Positions 1 to 5,650 of a stretch of 7,110 bases of DNA are shown here, piece after piece; positions within the stretch are counted from its first letter, which is position 1; the number at the start of each line of letters is the position of its first letter. The notes beneath the pieces were generated by a model. It had not been told where the DNA came from. It searched no databases and saw nothing but the letters and a program-made list of their open reading frames with translations. Source of the DNA: JACRDV01 sp024860865 [NCBI: Methanobacteriota archaeon] (lineage in GTDB: Archaea; JACRDV01). Both the position numbers and the translations under genes were made by a program. The DNA lies in contig JACRDV010000131.1 in the NCBI GenBank assembly GCA_024860865.1, positions 1-7,110 of the forward strand, in the 5' to 3' direction.

Positions 1-48
1 CATACAGCGTAAATTTCTGGGTTTGCTTATAACAGTTTTCTCTTTCAT
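1..48 (-). CDS. N-terminal fragment of an unidentified protein, cut by the left edge
   Basis: An ATG on the minus strand opens 16 sense codons that run off the window; the peptide starts MKEKTVISKP. The start is supported by a Shine-Dalgarno-like AAAGGA (54-59) five bases ahead of the ATG. An A/T-rich TATA-like stretch lies about 45 bases upstream (86-101). The visible part is too short to assign a family. If real, the gene is divergent from the TPR gene at 268 and shares with it the intergenic region 49-267. It could still be a chance ORF; the ribosome binding site is the main argument for it. Confidence 0.42.
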   Translation of the reverse strand, partial: MKEKTVISKPRNLRCM

Positions 49-64
49 TTTAATCCTTTAAAAA

Positions 65-121
65 TTTCTAATGATAATTGAGAAAGCTTGTAAATAATTT
101 GTTATCATATGTTATTAGAAA
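65..121. repeat. Imperfect inverted repeat in the divergent intergenic region
   Basis: TTTCTAATGATAA (65-77) is mirrored by TTATC (102-106) plus ATTAGAAA (114-121); the right arm carries a 7-base insert. It sits between the leftward start at 48 and the rightward gene at 268, overlapping the place where the leftward promoter would be. It could be an operator. In DNA this A/T-rich, an arm of this length may also be chance. Confidence 0.3.
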
Positions 122-190
122 TACATATGCAAAAAATGCAGACTCTCTTGACCATTTAAAGAAACTTGTGTCAATAATTTAGAATTTCAA

Positions 191-212
191 ACCAAAAAAA
201 ACTTATTTTATT
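191..212 (+). promoter_or_regulatory. Probable BRE/TATA promoter of the TPR gene
   Basis: An A-rich BRE-like run (ACCAAAAAAA, 191-200) is followed directly by a TATA-like ACTTATTTTATT (201-212). Archaeal transcription starts about 25 bases past the TATA centre, so the start would be near 231-233, giving a leader of about 35 bases before the ATG at 268. No clear ribosome binding site precedes that ATG. The rest of 49-267 holds no gene that I can support. Confidence 0.4.
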
Positions 213-267
213 AATTTATTTAACCAAATTTTTTTAAACAAGCAAAACTAATGAAAAAAAGAAAAAA

Positions 268-1275
268 ATGCAGACCATATTTGAACCTGGCAAAATAAAA
301 AAAGACATTGTTGACTTTGCTATTTCAAATTTCAAGAAAGAGATAGAAAGGGCAGTGGAAAAAGCCGATTTTGAACCTCCAGATGAGATCGATGCGATCA
401 ATTTTCTCGGTTGGTTTATTCTCGAAAAACCAATAAAGAATGGAAAAACTCCTTTAGAGTTATACGTTGAAAGACATAAAGAATTGCCGGAGGAAATTAG
501 AAGAGAACTATTGCGATGGAAAGATGTACATAAGAGCATGTTTGAGGTAAAAGAGAAGAGGGACAATGGAGTACTGCTTTACGATTTGGTAAAAGGGCGA
601 GAGTATTTTGTAAAACCTACAAAAGAAGGTGTCATTCGTTATTTTTCAGCCGGATCTATAATATACACTAGAATAGTTCCCTGGAAAGATCATTATCTCT
701 TTTCTGGTATGCAAAATTCATTTGCGAAAAAAGATGCCAAAGTTCTAAGAGCGATGGCTGATATTTATAGAGAAAATCCTTCTTTTTTTGAGTTTAGCGA
801 TAGTTTAGATATAGTTGATGAACTGCTTGAGAAAGAGAGATACGAAGAAGCATTAGAAATCTTAAATGGAATCTTAAAGGGAGATAAAGATAATGAAGAG
901 GCTCTCCTCCTAAAGGGGGAAGCTTATTTCCATCAAAATGAAATTAAAAAAGCTATAGAATATTTTGATAAGTGTCTGGAGATAAATCCGCGAAATGATG
1001 GTGCATATTGCTACAAAGCATCTGCTGCTTTTTTGCAACTAAGATTCCAAGAAGCTTTAAATCACTGCAATAAAGCACTAGAATTGAATCTGCACAACTA
1101 TGACGCCGTAATAATGAAAGCATTTATGCTTTACCAATTGGGTATTAAAGAGTATAAAAAATGGATTGAAAGGGCTTATTCTTTAAACCATAAAAGAACA
1201 GAGAATTTTATGAAAAACTATTGGATTAGCGAAAAACTGAATGAAGATAATTGGGTTACCTGTAAAAAGGATTAG
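268..1275 (+). CDS. TPR-repeat protein with an unrecognised N-terminal domain (335 aa)
   Basis: The C-terminal half is a run of tetratricopeptide repeats, each a pair of helices used for protein-protein contacts: about residues 181-208, 209-242 (the best match, ending CLEINPRN), 243-276 (ending ALELNLHN) and a degenerate one at 277-309. The N-terminal part is helical and acidic (1-90). It is followed by a likely beta-rich segment (about 92-150) with YDLVKGREYFV and a G-S-I-I-Y-T-R-I-V-P-W stretch. I do not recognise this region with certainty; it vaguely resembles the small N-terminal domains that accompany SEC-C motifs, but no Cys-rich SEC-C motif is present. There is no signal peptide or membrane segment, so the protein should be cytosolic. 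The start at 268 is the first ATG of the frame; an ATG at 251 is in another frame and stops early. The gene converges on the toxin gene at 1328. A scaffold role is inference only. Confidence 0.85.
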   Translation: MQTIFEPGKIKKDIVDFAISNFKKEIERAVEKADFEPPDEIDAINFLGWFILEKPIKNGKTPLELYVERHKELPEEIRRELLRWKDVHKSMFEVKEKRDNGVLLYDLVKGREYFVKPTKEGVIRYFSAGSIIYTRIVPWKDHYLFSGMQNSFAKKDAKVLRAMADIYRENPSFFEFSDSLDIVDELLEKERYEEALEILNGILKGDKDNEEALLLKGEAYFHQNEIKKAIEYFDKCLEINPRNDGAYCYKASAAFLQLRFQEALNHCNKALELNLHNYDAVIMKAFMLYQLGIKEYKKWIERAYSLNHKRTENFMKNYWISEKLNEDNWVTCKKD

Positions 1276-1287
1276 GAAGTACATATG

Positions 1288-1301
1288 TTTCTCTAATTTT
1301 T
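1288..1301 (+). terminator. T-rich terminator after the TPR gene
   Basis: TTTCTCTAATTTT lies 12 bases past the TAG stop of the TPR gene, in the 52-base gap between it and the convergent toxin gene. Archaeal termination commonly uses such T runs without a hairpin. The assignment rests on composition and position only. Confidence 0.35.
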
Positions 1302-1327
1302 GGAGTTATATAAAATAAATGACTTTG

Positions 1328-1858
1328 TTAAAGTTTTTTTAGATATTCTAATATAGCCAAATAATCTTCAGGCGAAAGTCTCCATCCAGCTTGGCGCATT
1401 GCATTTATTTTTTGAATAAGCTCATTCCTTTTTATTTTCCCAGTTTGGTACATTTTTCCTAGAATATATCCAGTTCCATGAAGTTGAATGTTCATAAGTT
1501 TAGCAACAGATTTCGCTACATAATCGTCGATTATTGCTACACCATTTAGCTCCTTGGCTAGAACCAGAGCTTCAGCTTCAGCTCTATGAAGAGGATTTTT
1601 TTGAGTTTCAGCGGCTATTTTAATCAACTTGAACACATAATTTTTTTTCTTAGGCTCCCGTAATTGAATTACCTTATCATTGATCAGTTCATCTAATACC
1701 ATCACTTCTGTCCTTCCAAATTCCTTACCTCTCAGAATTTCATAATGAACATTCGGTGTAGTAAATTTTGGCGCTGGAAGTTCCTCTAGCAATTCAGACA
1801 GAGAAACTTTTACAATATATATCAGCGGAGTGGCATTGAAAACAAGTGGCTTGGCCAA
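1328..1858 (-). CDS. PIN-domain toxin, DUF3368 type (toxin of module 1)
   Basis: A 176-residue PIN-domain protein, in toxin-antitoxin systems expected to be a metal-dependent RNase. The first strand carries FNATPLIY (residues 7-14) with Asn8 where classical PIN domains have Asp. The central acidic motif is HRAEAEAL (91-98, Glu94 and Glu96), followed by IIDDYVAK (109-116, Asp111 and Asp112). The C-terminal GWRLSPEDY (158-166) is typical of the DUF3368 branch. The start codon is TTG, supported by AAGGAG (1869-1874) inside the last codons of the upstream antitoxin, ten bases ahead; no ATG lies between the antitoxin stop and the conserved first strand. The gene follows its antitoxin by 7 bases and forms an operon with it. 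It is paralogous to the toxin at 2351. The RNA target cannot be read from the sequence. Confidence 0.88.
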   Translation of the reverse strand: MAKPLVFNATPLIYIVKVSLSELLEELPAPKFTTPNVHYEILRGKEFGRTEVMVLDELINDKVIQLREPKKKNYVFKLIKIAAETQKNPLHRAEAEALVLAKELNGVAIIDDYVAKSVAKLMNIQLHGTGYILGKMYQTGKIKRNELIQKINAMRQAGWRLSPEDYLAILEYLKKL

Positions 1859-1865
1859 TAATTAA

Positions 1866-2180
1866 TTACTCCTTAAGAGCCGCCTCAAAATCTTCTATAA
1901 AATCTTCAGCTGTGTATTGAACAGGGATTTTTCGTTTTATTGCCACGTCCATAATTTCCCATAGGGAAATGCCGGCAATTTCTGCTGCCTTCCAAAGTGT
2001 TACTTTTCCTTGTTGATATAGCCCTAGCGCTTTCCTGAGTTTCCATTGCCTTATATATCTGTCAGTTGCACGAATTATAACAGTAGATTTGTCTACTTTT
2101 TCTTCATCTGCTATTCGTTCAACTTCTTTTATGAGTCTTGGATGGAACCTAGCAGCTATAACCTGTAATTTTTTTTTCAT
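1866..2180 (-). CDS. UPF0175-family antitoxin (module 1)
   Basis: A 104-residue small DNA-binding protein of the UPF0175 type, which is regularly paired with DUF3368 PIN toxins in archaea. Residues about 5-45 resemble a ribbon-helix-helix half with EKVDKSTVIIRATD (27-40). Residues 58-85 form the hallmark helix-turn-helix-like segment, GKVTLWKAAEIAG then ISLWEIMDVA. The acidic tail (90-104) is the likely toxin-binding part. The ATG at 2180 lies just downstream of a good TATA box, so the leader is very short or absent, and translation would not need a Shine-Dalgarno site. Such antitoxins normally neutralise the toxin and repress their own operon; the GTTTAC motifs at 2181-2205 are candidate binding sites. 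Confidence 0.88.
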   Translation of the reverse strand: MKKKLQVIAARFHPRLIKEVERIADEEKVDKSTVIIRATDRYIRQWKLRKALGLYQQGKVTLWKAAEIAGISLWEIMDVAIKRKIPVQYTAEDFIEDFEAALKE

Positions 2181-2205
2181 GTTTACATTATTTAACTAAG
2201 TTTAC
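2181..2205 (-). promoter_or_regulatory. Candidate operator of toxin-antitoxin module 1
   Basis: Read on the plus strand, GTTTAC occurs at 2181-2186 and again at 2200-2205, the first being part of GTTTACATT followed by TTAA. The pair lies between the TATA box and the antitoxin ATG, over the expected transcription start. The same GTTTACATT with a GTATAC 20 bases further on precedes the antitoxin of module 2. Confidence 0.42.
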
Positions 2206-2217
2206 TATTTAAATATA
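2206..2217 (-). promoter_or_regulatory. TATA box of toxin-antitoxin module 1
   Basis: The minus strand reads TATATTTAAATA here, a strong archaeal TATA match. The predicted start of transcription, about 25 bases downstream, falls near 2187, leaving a leader of only a few bases before the antitoxin ATG at 2180. Confidence 0.55.
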
Positions 2218-2231
2218 CCGTAACTAGTAAA

Positions 2232-2327
2232 GCCGTGGTAAAGAGAATTTGCAGATATCAACCCTTTAGATGGTTTGCATACAGTACGGACATCTGCTGT
2301 AACTCCAAGCTTTCCATGCTTTACGGC
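2232..2327. other. Structured intergenic block A (candidate small RNA or element remnant)
   Basis: The 170-base gap between the two toxin-antitoxin operons holds a block that looks less A/T-rich than its flanks and folds by hand. The closing stem is GCCG plus TAAAG (2232-2235, 2239-2243) against CTTTA plus CGGC (2319-2327), with a three-base TGG bulge. Inside, GCAGATATC (2251-2259) pairs with GACATCTGC (2289-2297) with one mismatch and is topped by AACC/GGTT (2260-2263, 2272-2275). A small AAGC/GCTT hairpin (2307-2310, 2318-2321) competes with the closing stem. A TATA-like ATATATA (2343-2349) would suit transcription on the minus strand. No long ORF, tRNA T-arm, or C/D boxes were found. The nature of the block is unknown. 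Confidence 0.35.
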
Positions 2328-2350
2328 AAACTTTCAACTAAAATATATAA

Positions 2351-2860
2351 CTAGATTTCATCTATCATTGCAATTATTTTAGAATACTGCTCAGCCGAGC
2401 ATCTCCAGCCCAAACTCACTATATCGTTCACAATTGTTTTTGCCTCTTTCTTCGCTATTATTTTATGTATAACAAGCAGAGCTAAGATGAAAGGAGTGCC
2501 TTTGCATTTAATTCCATAAATTCTTGCAGTTTCTCTAGCTATTCTGTCATCTACTATTGCAATTCCATCTTTCTCCTTGGCCATAGCTAAAACTTGGGCA
2601 TCACTCTCATGTAATTCTGGAATTTTTAGAAGCATTTGAAAGAATTTTTTATCAACAATTTCTTCAACTTTTATTGTTTCTTCTCGAATGTTCTTTTCAA
2701 TTATGAAAGCATCTTTAGCAGCAATTTCTTTTCCTTTATCCACAACTTCTTCTTTCACTTTAAAAGTAGTCAACTTTTCATATGGCAAATTGCCAATAAG
2801 AGGAAGTAAACCAACTTTGGCCAAATAGATCAAAGGAGTTGAGTTAAAAATGAGAATCAT
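2351..2860 (-). CDS. PIN-domain toxin, DUF3368 type (toxin of module 2)
   Basis: A second PIN-domain protein, 169 residues from the ATG at 2860. It shares the layout of the toxin at 1328: FNSTPLIYLAKV on the first strand (Asn6 in the classical Asp position), ELHESDAQVLAMA in the middle (about 82-94, Glu85 and Asp87), IVDDRIAR (102-109, Asp104 and Asp105) and GWRCSAEQY near the end. The predicted role is an RNase held in check by the antitoxin just upstream. An in-frame ATG at 2896 would add 12 residues and overlap the antitoxin by 26 bases. I prefer 2860, because the family normally begins right at the first strand and this leaves a 10-base gap like the 7-base gap in module 1. No strong ribosome binding site precedes 2860, so translational coupling to the antitoxin is likely. 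Confidence 0.86.
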   Translation of the reverse strand: MILIFNSTPLIYLAKVGLLPLIGNLPYEKLTTFKVKEEVVDKGKEIAAKDAFIIEKNIREETIKVEEIVDKKFFQMLLKIPELHESDAQVLAMAKEKDGIAIVDDRIARETARIYGIKCKGTPFILALLVIHKIIAKKEAKTIVNDIVSLGWRCSAEQYSKIIAMIDEI

Positions 2861-2870
2861 AAGCCCACTG

Positions 2871-3191
2871 CTATCTCTTCGCAAGCTTCTTTGCAAGTTT
2901 AAACTCTTCTTCTATCTCTTGTGGAGTAAGGTGTACCCATTCAATTCTCTTTTGTTTTACTAAATCCAGCATTTCCCACGATGAAATTCCGGCAAGTTCA
3001 GCTGCTTTTGCAAATGTAACCTTGCTATCCTTAAGCAATTGCAACGCTCTCTCTTTTCTCCATTCTGAGATTCCTTTTTCTAACATTTTTCTTACTGCAG
3101 TTGACTTGTCTATTTTTTCAATTTTCATGTATTCGATTAGCTGTCTTTTTATCTCCTTTGGAATTCTCGTGGCTAGAGGTTCATATGCCAT
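2871..3191 (-). CDS. UPF0175-family antitoxin (module 2)
   Basis: A 106-residue UPF0175 antitoxin, paralogous to the one at 1866. Residues about 8-45 (IPKEIKRQLIEYM, then IEKIDKSTAVRKML) look like the ribbon-helix-helix part. Residues 57-82 carry the conserved KVTFAKAAELAG then ISSWEMLDL, and the Lys/Glu-rich tail should contact the toxin. The frame is open upstream to 3299, but the true start is placed at 3191: the homologous part begins there, GTGAT (a piece of the archaeal anti-Shine-Dalgarno complement) stands four bases ahead of that ATG, and the longer form would run through the promoter and the candidate operator. It probably controls its own operon through the GTTTAC/GTATAC sites at 3201-3226. 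Confidence 0.86.
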   Translation of the reverse strand: MAYEPLATRIPKEIKRQLIEYMKIEKIDKSTAVRKMLEKGISEWRKERALQLLKDSKVTFAKAAELAGISSWEMLDLVKQKRIEWVHLTPQEIEEEFKLAKKLAKR

Positions 3192-3200
3192 TTTAATCAC

Positions 3201-3226
3201 GTTTACATTTGTTAATATTCGTATAC
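3201..3226 (-). promoter_or_regulatory. Candidate operator of toxin-antitoxin module 2
   Basis: On the plus strand GTTTACATT (3201-3209) is followed by TTAA and, 20 bases after the first base, by GTATAC (3221-3226). The layout matches the pair at 2181-2205 in front of module 1. Its place between the predicted TATA box and the antitoxin start fits repression by the antitoxin or the antitoxin-toxin complex. Confidence 0.4.
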
Positions 3227-3228
3227 CC

Positions 3229-3246
3229 AAAATAAAAGCTTTTCTA
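3229..3246 (-). promoter_or_regulatory. Probable BRE/TATA promoter of module 2
   Basis: The minus strand reads GAAAAGC and then TTTTATTTTG, an A-rich BRE-like run followed by a TATA-like stretch. The predicted transcription start, about 25 bases downstream, falls near 3209, between the two operator half-sites and some 18 bases before the antitoxin ATG. Confidence 0.35.
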
Positions 3247-3332
3247 TTGGAATCGCTAGATTTTGAAATCAGTGTTTTTAAGAGAGAAAGCAAATACAAT
3301 GTGTCCTAACCAAAAGTTACTTACATCTAGCT

Positions 3333-3347
3333 TAATTTAATTTAAAA
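3333..3347 (+). promoter_or_regulatory. TATA-like sequence ahead of structured block B
   Basis: TAATTTAATTTAAAA is a fair archaeal TATA match whose predicted transcription start, about 25 bases on, falls near 3366, inside the 5' arm of the outer stem of block B. It is one reason to suspect that block B is transcribed on the plus strand. Such A/T runs are common in this window. Confidence 0.28.
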
Positions 3348-3357
3348 AGGATGAAAA

Positions 3358-3433
3358 GCGCAAAAGGCTAGGTGTGGAGAGTAGGATTTACACCCGCCTA
3401 CTGGAATGATACCCTTGCAACCCCCTCTTTTTC
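3358..3433 (+). ncRNA. Candidate structured small RNA (block B) in the gap between hisD and module 2
   Basis: This block looks richer in G and C than the surrounding gap. GGTGT (3371-3375) can pair with ACACC (3390-3394), while AGTAGG (3380-3385) in that loop can pair with CCTACT (3397-3402) beyond it. The two stems interleave, the pattern of an H-type pseudoknot. An outer stem of GCAA plus GG (3360-3363, 3366-3367) against CC plus TTGC (3412-3413, 3415-3418) encloses them. Right after it comes CCCCCTCTTTTTC (3421-3433), which ends in a T run fit for termination on the plus strand. It is not a recognisable tRNA or box C/D RNA. The rest of 3192-3489 beyond the promoter elements shows nothing I can identify. 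Confidence 0.33.
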
Positions 3434-3489
3434 TATTGGTTATCAAATGTGCGCTGGTAATTAGGTCAATGATTTTATATTTAATGCTA

Positions 3490-4776
3490 TTACCGTTTCC
3501 TGACGCTCTCAGCATGCGCCTTAAGCCCTTCCATCTCAGCTAACTTAATTACATACTTTTTCAACTTATCCAAACCAGCTTTGTCTAAAATCTGAACAGT
3601 AGGCTGTTTTATAAAATCATATACCGATAAACCAGAGTAAGCCCTTGCAAAACCTGAGGTCGGCAAAACATGGTTTGTCCCGCTTGCATAATCTCCAACT
3701 GGAACCGGAGCATATTCTCCAACAAAAATTGAACCTGCATTTTTAATTTTCGAAACTAAAGCCTCAGCATTTTTTGTCTGAATTTCTAGATGCTCTGGAG
3801 CATAATCATTTGTGAAATCAACAGCTTCTCCCATGTTTTTGGCTATTAGAATCCAGCCATTCTTAGATAGAGATTCCTCAATAATTTCCGCGCGTTCAAG
3901 TGTTTTGGTTTGTTTTTCAACTTCAGCTTTGACTTGATTAGCTAATTTTTCTGAGGTTGTAACTAAAACAGCAGCAGCATTTGGATCGTGTTCAGCTTGC
4001 GCTAACATATCAATGGCTACCCAATCCGGTTTTGCCGTGTCGTCTGCCAAAATTAGAACTTCGCTAGGGCCAGCTGGAAAATCAGTTGCAACATATCCTG
4101 CTACTAAAATCTTAGCAGTTGTTACATAGATATTACCAGGCCCAACTATTTTATCGACTTTTGTTATAGTCTCTGTGCCAAATGCCATAGCCGCTATAGC
4201 TTGAGCTCCACCGACCCGATAAATTTCATCTGCACCAACTATATCGCAGGCAACTAAAATGAGCGGATTGATTGTGCCATCTGTTTGCGGAGGAGTGCAA
4301 ACAACAATTCTCTCGACACCAGCAACCTTTGCTGGGAGCACCGTCATTAAAACGCTTGAGGGGTAGGGTGCTCTACCTCCCGGAACGTAGCAGCCGACTT
4401 TTTCAATTGGCCTTACCAGTTGATGGAGCTCGATACCCTCTGCGATTTTGACTTTTAGTTCAGTTGGAAGCTGCGCAGCATGGAATTTTTTGATGTTTTT
4501 AACCGCTTCTTTAATCGCCTCAAGTAACTCTGGAGAAACTTTTTCATATGCCTTATCGATCTCGGTTTGTGTAATTTTCAGAAACTCTTTAGTAATTCTT
4601 ATTTTTTCGAACCTTTTTGCATATTTATCCGATATAGCTTTATCACCAAACTTTCGAACATCATCAATGATCTTCTGAATTCCGACCTTTATATCCTCGA
4701 GCTCAAGTTTTGATCTCTCAAGAATCTTTTTTCTTTCAGCTTGAGACAACTCTTCGATTTTTTTGATTGGAATCAT
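3490..4776 (-). CDS. hisD: Histidinol dehydrogenase
   Basis: This enzyme oxidises L-histidinol to L-histidine in two NAD-dependent steps, the last reactions of histidine biosynthesis, in the cytosol. The 428 residues match the usual length, and all signature parts are visible: [12 protein letters not shown] (131-142), [16 protein letters not shown] (188-203), [13 protein letters not shown] (207-219) and DFPAGPSEV (232-240). Zn ligands and catalytic residues equivalent to those of the E. coli enzyme are intact: Gln260 and His263 (in AQAEHDP), the catalytic pair Glu328-His329 (APEHLE), Asp362 ([11 protein letters not shown]), His369, and Glu416 with His421 in the C-terminal EGLKAHAES. This argues for true HisD rather than a related dehydrogenase. 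The ATG overlaps the stop of the upstream CoA ligase gene in an ATGA, so the two are probably translated in a coupled way. No other his gene is in view, and no clear terminator follows. Confidence 0.97.
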   Translation of the reverse strand: MIPIKKIEELSQAERKKILERSKLELEDIKVGIQKIIDDVRKFGDKAISDKYAKRFEKIRITKEFLKITQTEIDKAYEKVSPELLEAIKEAVKNIKKFHAAQLPTELKVKIAEGIELHQLVRPIEKVGCYVPGGRAPYPSSVLMTVLPAKVAGVERIVVCTPPQTDGTINPLILVACDIVGADEIYRVGGAQAIAAMAFGTETITKVDKIVGPGNIYVTTAKILVAGYVATDFPAGPSEVLILADDTAKPDWVAIDMLAQAEHDPNAAAVLVTTSEKLANQVKAEVEKQTKTLERAEIIEESLSKNGWILIAKNMGEAVDFTNDYAPEHLEIQTKNAEALVSKIKNAGSIFVGEYAPVPVGDYASGTNHVLPTSGFARAYSGLSVYDFIKQPTVQILDKAGLDKLKKYVIKLAEMEGLKAHAESVRKR

Positions 4777-5531
4777 TTTTTGCTCAACTCAGTTAACCTT
4801 TTGTTGATGTGTTTTAAAACCTCAGCTAAGTTCTTTTTATTATTAAACTTTTTTAGGATTTTTTCAAGTTCAGCTCTTGGTTTCTCTTTTAATTGTTTAA
4901 CTGTTTCAATTAAGTTTGGAGCTGCTCGCACAATATTATCAACTATTGTAATACTTGCAGCTTGAGAAGTCCTTGAGAGCGGATTTAGGTCAAATGCAAT
5001 TACAGTTTTATTCAGCTTTCTCAGCGCTTGGCATCTATCGCCGTCTTCAAGCGGCACCAGAACAGTATCTGCAATTAAAATTCCCCTAGGGTCCACTCTT
5101 CTTCTTTCACTCATCAACTCCGGAATAGTTGCTCTTTCCTTGCCAACTCCTAAAATCTCTTTTGCACCTGCCTTTCTCAGCTCTATAGCTATCTTTCTTT
5201 CCCTTGCTTTCGTTCGATAAAAAAGATTCACTTCAATTTTCGCTGGAATTATCTTTGCTAATTCAACTATTTCCCTTGCAACTAAGGCAGCTGTATTTCC
5301 GTTAACAGAAATTACAGGATGTTTTGCTAAAAGTAGTGCAGCTGCTGCAGCTCTTATTGCTTTTTTTGCCGGATTTGTTGTCTTCTCTTCAAGCAAATAA
5401 TCGAAACACTCACCTCTGCCTTGAGCTATCAATCCTTCTAGCGCCACATAACCTCTCTCAAACCCCTTAACTAATTTTTCACGAATCTTGAGGGACTTTG
5501 CTCTCGGATGATTTGCTGGAATTTTGGCCAT
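4773..5531 (-). CDS. 4-phosphopantoate--beta-alanine ligase (phosphopantothenate synthetase)
   Basis: This enzyme joins 4-phosphopantoate and beta-alanine, using ATP, to give 4'-phosphopantothenate in archaeal coenzyme A synthesis; it replaces the last part of the bacterial PanC/PanK route. The 252 residues are of normal length. Family hallmarks, in order: [11 protein letters not shown] (4-14), [15 protein letters not shown] (33-47), [14 protein letters not shown] (75-88), EVNLFYRT (100-107), LVPLEDGDR (158-166), DLNPLSRTS (181-189) and [11 protein letters not shown] (196-206). No Shine-Dalgarno site is evident before the ATG at 5531, which suggests a short leader. The gene begins an operon with hisD, overlapping it by four bases. 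Its metabolic partner, pantoate kinase, is upstream on the same strand but separated by the oppositely oriented gene at 5651. The identity is firm from conserved motifs. Confidence 0.96.
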   Translation of the reverse strand: MAKIPANHPRAKSLKIREKLVKGFERGYVALEGLIAQGRGECFDYLLEEKTTNPAKKAIRAAAAALLLAKHPVISVNGNTAALVAREIVELAKIIPAKIEVNLFYRTKARERKIAIELRKAGAKEILGVGKERATIPELMSERRRVDPRGILIADTVLVPLEDGDRCQALRKLNKTVIAFDLNPLSRTSQAASITIVDNIVRAAPNLIETVKQLKEKPRAELEKILKKFNNKKNLAEVLKHINKRLTELSKK

Positions 5532-5568
5532 TTTTACCGCTGAAAATTATTTTATTACAAACCATAAA

Positions 5569-5584
5569 CATATAGTTAAATTTA
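5569..5584 (-). promoter_or_regulatory. Possible promoter of the CoA ligase-hisD operon
   Basis: Within the 119-base divergent gap (5532-5650), the minus strand reads TAAATTTAACTATATG. It is TATA-like and would place transcription start near 5551, about 20 bases before the ATG at 5531. The match is only moderate. A second A/T-rich stretch on the other side (5621-5630, TTAATTTTAA) may serve the rightward gene. Confidence 0.28.
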
Positions 5585-5639
5585 TTTGGTAACATTAATT
5601 AATACCTAGCCCTATTCAAATTAATTTTAAACATTTTTA

Positions 5640-5644
5640 AAGGA
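5640..5644 (+). promoter_or_regulatory. Ribosome binding site of the acylphosphatase fusion gene
   Basis: AAGGA lies six bases ahead of the ATG at 5651. A second in-frame ATG at 5657 would start the protein at MKV, the more usual beginning of the acylphosphatase fold, but would stand 12 bases from this site. The spacing favours 5651. Confidence 0.5.
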
Positions 5645-5650
5645 ATTTAG

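Noticed and set aside
2232-2327. tRNA or box C/D guide RNA in block A.
   Set aside because: No T-arm consensus, no matching seven-base acceptor stem, and no CTGA/RTGATGA box pair in the right positions.
2202-2334. Open minus-strand frame of about 42 codons across block A, including GVTADVRTVCKP.
   Set aside because: It has no start codon near its beginning, overlaps the module 1 promoter and matches no family I know; the inverted repeats alone can account for the composition.
2351-2896. Longer toxin start at 2896 overlapping the antitoxin.
   Set aside because: It adds 12 residues ahead of the conserved first strand, which is normally at the very N-terminus; the ATG at 2860 fits the spacing of module 1.
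2871-3299. Longer 142-residue form of the module 2 antitoxin starting at 3299.
   Set aside because: The extra 36 residues have no counterpart in the module 1 antitoxin and would be encoded across the predicted TATA box and operator.
3022-3309. Plus-strand frame opposite the module 2 antitoxin.
   Set aside because: It is antisense to a gene with clear family motifs, is rich in Phe/Ser/Ile as expected of such shadows, and has no recognisable domain.
3358-3433. Degenerate tRNA 3' half on the minus strand of block B (GTAGG...CCTAC with TGTAAAT).
   Set aside because: The loop would be 11 rather than 7 bases and no matching 5' acceptor or anticodon arm lies upstream.
3351-3464. A plus-strand reading frame opening with MKSAKG, an in-frame TAG at 3369, then about 30 further codons, considered as a stop-readthrough or pyrrolysine gene.
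   Set aside because: The ATG has no properly spaced ribosome binding site, the product is short and unrecognised, and the pairing pattern of the same bases explains the region better as RNA structure.
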